DNA of 32,983 nucleotides from Candidatus Faecivicinus avistercoris (GTDB taxonomy: Bacteria; Bacillota; Clostridia; Christensenellales; Aristaeellaceae), in the NCBI GenBank assembly GCA_018716805.1, contig DVJL01000140.1:1-32983 (forward strand). Direction: 5' to 3'. A program made the position numbers and the translations under genes. This document shows positions 28,390 through 32,983 of the stretch, one piece after another. Position 1 is the first letter of the stretch. Each line of letters starts with the position of its first letter. The notes under the pieces are model-generated. The model was not told the DNA's origin and ran no database searches. It worked only from the letters and a program-made list of their open reading frames with translations.

Positions 28390-29693
28390 GCCAGAAGAAA
28401 ACCGCTCCCAATCCCAACACCTCGAAGGGCACAAAGATCCAGCGCATCGTCGCATCGGTGCTGACGGTTGCGTTCATCCCGCTGATCTTCGCCTTCGGCA
28501 TCTACGGACTCGTCTCCAACCCGGAGGAGCTGGTGGATTCGCTGCGCTACAGCCACGCGCGCAGCTACCTCGCCTCCGACGAGGAGGGCACGAAGTTCTT
28601 TCCGATGCTGAAGGCGCGCATCCAGTCGCTGGAAAACACGCTGGGCGAGACGGTGCCGCTCTCAAGCGAGCTGGGCTATCTCAACGCCTCGTTCCAGTAC
28701 GCACTGGGCAAGCGGATGGTCACGCAGGGCGACCAGATGCTGCTGAGCCTGCCGGATGGCCAGATCTACAACATGACCACCCGCCAGTCGCTCGCCGCGG
28801 AGGCCGAGGAGGTCGTCGGGTTCTATGAGCAGCTCGACGGCAGCGTGCCGTTTCTGTTCGCCTACATCAATCCGCAGTTCTACACCGGCAGCATCGAGAT
28901 GCCGGCCGGCTACGACGTGATCGACACCGGCGACGAGCTGGCCGACCAGGTGCTCGGCATCGTCCGCGAGGCGGGCATTCCGGCGCTGGACAGCCGCGAT
29001 TTCTTCGCCGATTCCGGCTATACCGACAACGACCTCTACCTCAAGACCGACATGCACTGGACGACGCTGGCCGCGCTGCTCGCCACGCGCATCTACGCGG
29101 AGCAGATCGAGCAGATGACCGGCGTGGAGCTCGACACGAGCAAGATCGATCTGGATCAGTTCGAGACGGTCGTCTATCCCGACCTGTTCCTCGGCGAATA
29201 CGGCCAGCAGCTCGGCGAATGCAACACCGGGCTGGACGACATCACCTTCTACCTGCCCACCTACGAGACCGACTTCGTCCGCGATTCCATCGAGGAGGAC
29301 GGCACGCCGGAGCACGCCGAGGGCGACTTCAGCGAGGCCGTCGTCAAATGGGACGCGCTGGACAACGAGCCGGACGGCACGAACATCCGCGGCTACGTCG
29401 GCTACGGGCTGGTCGAGGGGCTGGAGGAGATCACCAACCGGACCGACGACTGCGCCGACCTGACGTTGCTGATCTTCCGCGATTCCTACACCGCGCCGAT
29501 CGGCAGTTTCCTTTCGCTGATGGTGAAGAACGTCGTGATGGTTGACATGCGCAAGATGGACGGCATTTCGGCAATGGAGCTGGTCGAGCAGTACGACCCG
29601 GACATGGTGATCTTCTCCTACAGCCGCCAGATGTTCGAGGATCACCGCTACGACCTCGGCTCCGGCTACGACGCGTCGCTCGACGAGGTCTGA
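28386..29693 (+). CDS. AlgX/DHHW-like SGNH-type protein for surface glycan modification
   Basis: A 435-residue protein with one membrane anchor near residues 21-43 and an outer domain. LYLKTDMHWTTLAA (Asp222, His224) is the DHHW-type motif of AlgJ/AlgX and related Firmicutes proteins. LLIFRDSYTAPIGSFL carries the presumed nucleophile Ser367. Such proteins transfer acetyl groups to exopolysaccharides or teichoic acids, usually with an MBOAT acyl-carrier partner. Here the partner gene is instead a YfhO-type protein, overlapping by 4 bases. The polymer and donor are unknown. The acyltransferase-3 protein at 6905-7933 might supply acyl groups, but that is a guess. An AGGAGTTC ribosome site lies within the end of yfhO. 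Confidence 0.82.
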   Translation: MSQKKTAPNPNTSKGTKIQRIVASVLTVAFIPLIFAFGIYGLVSNPEELVDSLRYSHARSYLASDEEGTKFFPMLKARIQSLENTLGETVPLSSELGYLNASFQYALGKRMVTQGDQMLLSLPDGQIYNMTTRQSLAAEAEEVVGFYEQLDGSVPFLFAYINPQFYTGSIEMPAGYDVIDTGDELADQVLGIVREAGIPALDSRDFFADSGYTDNDLYLKTDMHWTTLAALLATRIYAEQIEQMTGVELDTSKIDLDQFETVVYPDLFLGEYGQQLGECNTGLDDITFYLPTYETDFVRDSIEEDGTPEHAEGDFSEAVVKWDALDNEPDGTNIRGYVGYGLVEGLEEITNRTDDCADLTLLIFRDSYTAPIGSFLSLMVKNVVMVDMRKMDGISAMELVEQYDPDMVIFSYSRQMFEDHRYDLGSGYDASLDEV

Positions 29694-29727
29694 CCGTCCC
29701 ATTTTTCGACACTTCTTCAATTCGCGC

Positions 29728-29757
29728 TTGACACGGCGCGCCCCGGGGCATTATAAT
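29728..29757 (+). promoter_or_regulatory. Promoter of the T-box/metG unit
   Basis: A perfect TTGACA (29728-29733), an 18-base spacer, and a perfect TATAAT (29752-29757). Transcription would start near 29764. Confidence 0.85.
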
Positions 29758-29763
29758 GTTGGA

Positions 29764-29999
29764 AAACGACGATGACGGAGAGAGTACCGCGCAGGCCGCG
29801 CCCAAAGAGAGCCGGGAGAGGTGAAAGCCGGCGGCGGCAGGCGCGCGGGAACATGGCTCCCGAGTTCTGCGCGCGAAGCCGGCGGCCAAGCGCGCGGCGG
29901 ACGCGCACCGTTACAGGCGGTCAAGGTTCGCTTTACGCGGACGAACAGGGTTGGTACCGCGCTCGAAAGGGGCGCCCCTCGGCGGGGCGTCCCTTTTTT
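29764..29999 (+). ncRNA. T-box riboswitch, probably sensing tRNA-Met
   Basis: The leader of metG has the T-box hallmarks in order. GAGAGAGTACC (about 29776-29786) fits the specifier-loop left side, and AAGAGAGCC the AG bulge. GGTGAAAGCC (about 29820-29829) is the stem I apical sequence. The sequence GGGAACATGG places an ATG at 29853-29855 where the specifier codon should be. The T-box AGGGTTGGTACCGCG is at 29947-29961, and a terminator follows: GGGGCGCCCC (29969-29978) with GGGGCGTCCC (29984-29993), then TTTTTT. Uncharged tRNA-Met would pair with the T-box and prevent termination. The specifier was placed by eye and not by folding. Confidence 0.92.
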
Positions 30000-30038
30000 G
30001 AGCCGCCGCCCAATATTCGGAATCAGGGAGGAATTGCC

Positions 30039-32024
30039 ATGCCGGACAAAAAGACCTTCTACATCACCACGCCCATCTACTATCCCTCGGGCAACATGCA
30101 CATCGGCCACACCTACACCACCGTCGCGGCCGACACGATGACCCGGTTCAAGAAGATGCTGGGCTACGACGCCTATTTCCTCACCGGCACGGACGAGCAC
30201 GGCCAGAAGATTGAGCAGAAGGCCGCGGAGGCCGGCGTGACGCCGAAGGAATTTGTGGACAAGATCGTCGGCGAGACGAAGGAACTGTGGAAGCTGATGA
30301 ACATCGAATACAGCGACTTCATCCGCACCACCGACGAGCGCCACGAGAAGATCGTGCAGAAGATCTTCCGCCGCTTCTATGAACAGGGCGACATCTACAA
30401 GAGCGAATACGAGGGTATGTACTGCACGCCGTGCGAATCGTTCTGGACGCCCTCGCAGCTGGTCGAAAAGGACGGCGTCAAGGTCTGCCCGGACTGCGGC
30501 CGCCCCTGCCAGCCGATGCGCGAGGAGGCCTACTTCTTCCGCATGAGCAAGTATCAGGATTGGCTGATCGACTACATCGAGACGCACCCGGACTTCATCC
30601 AGCCGCCGTCGCGCGCCAACGAGATGCTCAACAACTTCCTGCGGCCCGGCCTTCAGGATCTCTGCGTCAGCCGGACGTCGTTCAAGTGGGGCATCCCGGT
30701 GGACTTCGATCCCGATCACGTCATCTACGTCTGGATCGACGCGCTGTCGAACTACATCACCGCGCTGGGCTACCTGAGCGACGATCCCTCGCTGTTTGAG
30801 AAGTACTGGCCGGCGGACATCCATCTGGTCGGCAAGGAGATCGTCCGCTTCCACACGATCTACTGGCCGATCATGCTCCACGCGCTGGGGCTTCCGCTGC
30901 CCAAGCAGGTGTTCGGCCACGGCTGGCTGCTGTTCGGCAACGACAAGATGGCCAAGTCCAAGGGCAACGTGGTCTATCCCGCGCCGATCGTCGAGCGCTA
31001 CGGCGTCGACACGCTGCGCTATTACCTCATGCGCGAAATGCCCTTCGGCGCCGATGGCAACTACACCAACGAGGCGCTGCTCACCCGCATGAACGCCGAT
31101 CTGGTCAACGACTTGGGCAACCTCGTCTCCCGCACCGTCGCGATGATCGAGAAGTACTTCGGCGGCGTCGTGCCCGAGCCGGGCGAGGAGGAGCCGAGCG
31201 ACCGCTCCCTGCGCGAGCGCTTTGAGGCGCTGCCCGCCGCCGTCGAGGCGCAGATGGACGCGCTGCAGTTCTCTGTCGCGCTTTCGGAGATCTGGAAGCT
31301 CATCGGCGACTGCAACCGCTACATCGACATCACCCAGCCGTGGGTGCTCTGCCGCTCGGAGGAGACGATGCCGCGGCTCAGGACCGTCATGTACTACCTG
31401 GCCGAGTGCATCCGCGCCGTCGCCGTGCACATCGGGCCGACCATGCCCTCCACGCCCGATCGCATCTTCGCCCAGCTCGGCGTGACCGACCCCGAGCTCA
31501 AGACGTGGGCGAGCGTTCAGAAATTCGGCGGCCTGAAGCCCGGCACGAAGGTTCAGAAGGGCGCGGCGCTGTTCCCGCGCGTGGACGTCCGCAAGGAGCT
31601 GGAGGCCCTCGGCGGCGGCGCGGCCAAGGCCGAAAAGAAGCCCGAGGCGAAGCCGGAGAAGAAGGCCGCGAAGAAGGCCGAGGCGCCGGCCGAAGGCATC
31701 GCATCGTTCGACGATTTCCTCAAGATCAAGCTGGTCACCGCGAAGGTCGTGGCCTGCGAGCGCGTGGCAAACAGCGAAAAGCTCCTCAAGGAGACCCTCG
31801 ACATCGGCGGCGGCCAGACCCGCACCGTCTGCTCCGGGATCGCGAAGCACTACAAGCCCGAGGACCTCGTCGGCAAGACGGTCGTGCTGGTGGCCAACTT
31901 CGCGCCGCGCAAGATGGCGGGACAGGTTTCCGAAGGCATGCTCCTCTGCGCCGAGGATCCGGACGGCAGCCTTCGCCTCCTGACCGTCGACGGCGAAGTC
32001 GCCCCCGGCAGCGAAATCGGCTGA
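30039..32024 (+). CDS. metG: Methionyl-tRNA synthetase with C-terminal tRNA-binding domain
   Basis: A 661-residue class I synthetase that charges tRNA-Met and initiator tRNA. PIYYPSGNMHIGH holds the HIGH motif (21-24), and KMAKS at about 303-307 is the KMSKS loop in its Ala variant. The zinc-knuckle region has CTPCESFW and CPDCGRPC, four cysteines for one zinc. An anticodon-binding helical domain covers about 400-530. A low-complexity Lys/Glu/Ala linker near 530-560 leads to a C-terminal OB-fold (Trbp111-like) domain with KIKLVTAKVV and NFAPRKMAGQVSEGMLL. GGGAGG lies 6 bases before the ATG. It is controlled by the T-box leader upstream and is a single-gene unit. Confidence 0.97.
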   Translation: MPDKKTFYITTPIYYPSGNMHIGHTYTTVAADTMTRFKKMLGYDAYFLTGTDEHGQKIEQKAAEAGVTPKEFVDKIVGETKELWKLMNIEYSDFIRTTDERHEKIVQKIFRRFYEQGDIYKSEYEGMYCTPCESFWTPSQLVEKDGVKVCPDCGRPCQPMREEAYFFRMSKYQDWLIDYIETHPDFIQPPSRANEMLNNFLRPGLQDLCVSRTSFKWGIPVDFDPDHVIYVWIDALSNYITALGYLSDDPSLFEKYWPADIHLVGKEIVRFHTIYWPIMLHALGLPLPKQVFGHGWLLFGNDKMAKSKGNVVYPAPIVERYGVDTLRYYLMREMPFGADGNYTNEALLTRMNADLVNDLGNLVSRTVAMIEKYFGGVVPEPGEEEPSDRSLRERFEALPAAVEAQMDALQFSVALSEIWKLIGDCNRYIDITQPWVLCRSEETMPRLRTVMYYLAECIRAVAVHIGPTMPSTPDRIFAQLGVTDPELKTWASVQKFGGLKPGTKVQKGAALFPRVDVRKELEALGGGAAKAEKKPEAKPEKKAAKKAEAPAEGIASFDDFLKIKLVTAKVVACERVANSEKLLKETLDIGGGQTRTVCSGIAKHYKPEDLVGKTVVLVANFAPRKMAGQVSEGMLLCAEDPDGSLRLLTVDGEVAPGSEIG

Positions 32025-32036
32025 GCGGGAAGAAGC

Positions 32037-32067
32037 TCGAGCGGGGTGCATTTTGCATCCCGCTCGA
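32037..32067 (+). terminator. First hairpin after metG
   Basis: TCGAGCGGGGTGCA (32037-32050) pairs with TGCATCCCGCTCGA (32054-32067) with one G-T pair and a 3-base loop. No T run follows. Confidence 0.55.
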
Positions 32068-32089
32068 ACTGCTGGCAAAGCCCGAAAAC

Positions 32090-32131
32090 GCAAAAATTGC
32101 CCTGATTCAACGGAATCAGCGGTAATTTTGC
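32090..32131 (+). terminator. Second hairpin after metG, terminator-like
   Basis: CTGATTC (32102-32108) pairs with GAATCAG (32113-32119) over AACG. Flanking GCAAAA (32090-32095) pairs with TTTTGC (32126-32131), giving an A-tract/T-tract terminator layout that works in both directions. Confidence 0.6.
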
Positions 32132-32306
32132 TTGCATCGTCCGCGCCAGCTGCGCTTGCAATTGCCGGCCGCTCTTCTGCGGGCTTTCCCGGCGCCTGAC
32201 CAAGCGCGGCTGCATCAAGCGGGAGCGCTTCGCAAGCGCATATCCTGTCCAGCCAATGCACATTGTAGCGCCGCAAAAAGCCGGCTCGCCGCTTTTTAAG
32301 AAATGC

Positions 32307-32335
32307 TTGACTTTTAGAAGGAGATGTTATATAAT
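32307..32335 (+). promoter_or_regulatory. Promoter upstream of the tRNA-Leu region
   Basis: TTGACT (32307-32312), a 17-base spacer, and TATAAT (32330-32335). Transcription would start near 32342 and read first through the truncated tRNA copy, then the intact one. Confidence 0.75.
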
Positions 32336-32396
32336 AGCTTTGTGTTCGCCCGCGATTGCGTGCCGTTCAAAGTCATGATTGAATTGGTTCCAATAG

Positions 32397-32437
32397 GCCG
32401 GTGTGTCGGAATTGGCAGACGTGACGGACTCAAAATC
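32397..32437 (+). pseudogene. Truncated 5' half of a tRNA-Leu gene
   Basis: The first 25 bases (32397-32421) equal those of the intact tRNA-Leu at 32586, and the anticodon-loop block GACTCAAAATC (32427-32437) falls at the same offset. The 5' side of the anticodon stem differs and pairs poorly. After 32437 there is no variable arm, T arm or matching acceptor strand. It is a remnant or an attachment-site half, not a working tRNA. Confidence 0.75.
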
Positions 32438-32512
32438 TACTTCGTAGAATGTTGAGTGCCCTGGCAAAACCCTTGATAGATCGGCGTTTTCACAACTTCA
32501 TAATTTCATTTG

Positions 32513-32579
32513 ATTTTAATATCCCTCCCGCACATCCCTCCAAAATCTGAGATGTGCGGGACACAAGGGAAATTAAAAT
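32513..32579. other. Long hairpin between truncated and intact tRNA-Leu
   Basis: CCCGCACATC (32527-32536) pairs perfectly with GATGTGCGGG (32551-32560). Outside it ATTTTAAT (32513-32520) pairs with ATTAAAAT (32572-32579). It may be a transcription stop for the truncated copy or a recombination-related structure. Confidence 0.55.
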
Positions 32580-32585
32580 ATAAAT

Positions 32586-32670
32586 GCCGGTGTGTCGGAA
32601 TTGGCAGACGACCGCGACTCAAAATCGTGTGGAGAAATCCGTGTGGGTTCGAGTCCCACCACCGGCACCA
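32586..32670 (+). tRNA. tRNA-Leu (anticodon CAA)
   Basis: A complete class II tRNA. The acceptor GCCGGTG (32586-32592) pairs with CACCGGC (32660-32666), followed by ACCA, so CCA is encoded. The anticodon stem CGCGA/TCGTG frames the loop CTCAAAA, with anticodon CAA reading UUG. A long variable arm (GGA-GAAA-TCC) and the T arm GTGGG-TTCGAGT-CCCAC complete it. It decodes the leucine codon TTG. The integrase fragment ends 38 bases downstream. Confidence 0.95.
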
Positions 32671-32707
32671 GAATTTTCAGCCCTGAGCTTCACGGTTCAG
32701 GGCTTTT

Positions 32708-32902
32708 CTATTGCCCAATGGTCTGTACTCCAGTGTTCTCCGGGTAGAACGCCAGGATCGCATTCGCAGAAGATACCTTGCTGCTGTAATCCAGATGAGT
32801 GTAGATGTTGGAAGTCGTTCCAATATCACTGTGCCCCAGCCATTCCTGGATTTCCTTTAAGCTGACGCCATTTGCGTAAAGCAGGCTGGCACAGCTGTGC
32901 CC
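32708..32902 (-). pseudogene. C-terminal fragment of a tyrosine recombinase (phage/ICE-type integrase)
   Basis: Read on the minus strand, the frame ending in TAG at 32708-32710 encodes HSCASLLYANGVSLKEIQ, then EWLGHSDIGTTSNIYTHLDY. This is the end of the catalytic domain of a tyrosine recombinase, with the second His box (LGHS) and the nucleophile Tyr in NIYTHLD. Upstream the frame meets a TAA at 32905-32903, exactly where the HxxR motif should precede HSCASLL. The sequence beyond is not integrase-like in any frame. The gene is therefore truncated and inactive. Its end faces the tRNA-Leu gene, the usual int-att arrangement of elements inserted at tRNA genes. Confidence 0.8.
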
Positions 32903-32983
32903 TTACGGTATAATAAGGACAAACGGAAAAACCCAGTGTTTTCAAGGGTTTCAGCGTTTGTCGTTGCCTATTCAATTCCTTTT

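Larger units (their letters stand above)
32025..32306. other. Spacer between metG and the tRNA-Leu region
   Basis: No gene is supported. Two hairpins likely end the metG transcript (32037-32067 and 32090-32131). The remaining sequence up to the tRNA promoter shows small dyads only. Confidence 0.5.

Noticed and set aside
26476..28455. A 659-codon minus-strand open frame opposite yfhO
   Set aside because: Shadow frame; the plus-strand protein has clear family motifs and coupling to the next gene.
29751..32276. An 841-codon minus-strand open frame opposite metG and its T-box
   Set aside because: Antisense shadow of metG; composition is typical of reverse-frame GC-rich DNA and it would cover a riboswitch and terminators.
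32584..32865. A 93-codon open frame across the tRNA-Leu
   Set aside because: It overlaps an intact tRNA gene and the opposite strand of the integrase fragment.
1..32983. CRISPR arrays, insertion sequences, transposases and rRNA genes
   Set aside because: I found no regularly spaced repeats, no transposase motifs with terminal inverted repeats, and no rRNA-like sequence. The only mobile-element trace is the integrase fragment at the right end.

Overview
The window reads as a chromosomal segment of a high-GC Bacillota, most likely an uncultured gut-type Clostridia. The grounds are: a T-box leader in front of metG, a SigF/SigG/SigB-type sigma factor beside an RsbW/SpoIIAB-like anti-sigma factor, strong AGGAGG ribosome binding sites, YfhO- and LplB/LplC-type proteins, two type I signal peptidases, and promoters close to the sigma-A consensus. 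No ribosomal RNA or other species marker is present, so the lineage is inference. Most intergenic DNA is visibly richer in A+T than the genes and full of small dyads.

Layout. (1) 1-4306, minus strand: one promoter drives an anti-sigma factor, a sporulation/stress-type sigma factor, an RlmL-like rRNA methyltransferase and a GH127-type beta-L-arabinofuranosidase cut by the left edge. (2) 4669-5454, minus: a short-chain dehydrogenase, with a degenerate copy of its own 3' end downstream. (3) 5595-8500, plus: a small membrane protein, an HD-domain (p)ppGpp-hydrolase-like protein, a remnant of an acyltransferase start, a full acyltransferase-3 protein and a cysteine-rich TetR-type regulator. (4) 8592-10679, plus: a promoter overlapped by a perfect inverted repeat drives two tandem CooC-type nickel-insertion ATPases and a 64-residue zinc-ribbon protein; no CO dehydrogenase lies in the window. 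(5) 10723-20557: a catabolic cluster. On the minus strand lie an AraC regulator with a PocR-like sensor, two LplB/LplC-type permeases, a solute-binding protein, an Asp-box beta-propeller protein, a DapA/NanA-family lyase and an alpha/beta hydrolase. A large FAD-dependent oxidoreductase is divergent on the plus strand. (6) 20868-25365, plus: an orphan beta-class DNA methyltransferase, DUF951 protein, two signal peptidases I, a hairpin-packed spacer, an MGMT-family protein and a membrane metallophosphoesterase. (7) 25717-29693, plus: a YfhO-family membrane protein overlapping an AlgX/DHHW-like protein, probably a cell-envelope glycan-modifying pair. (8) 29728-32024, plus: T-box leader and metG. 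(9) 32307-32983: an AT-richer junction with a truncated tRNA-Leu copy, a complete tRNA-Leu(CAA) and the C-terminal piece of a tyrosine recombinase, i.e. the scar or edge of an integrated element.

The two places most likely to hold something undescribed are the TetR-CooC-CooC-zinc-ribbon module and the oxidoreductase/propeller/aldolase uptake cluster. A recurring oddity is that short gene fragments are duplicated into neighbouring spacers: the dehydrogenase 3' end, the acyltransferase 5' end, an internal stretch of the oxidoreductase, and the tRNA-Leu 5' half.
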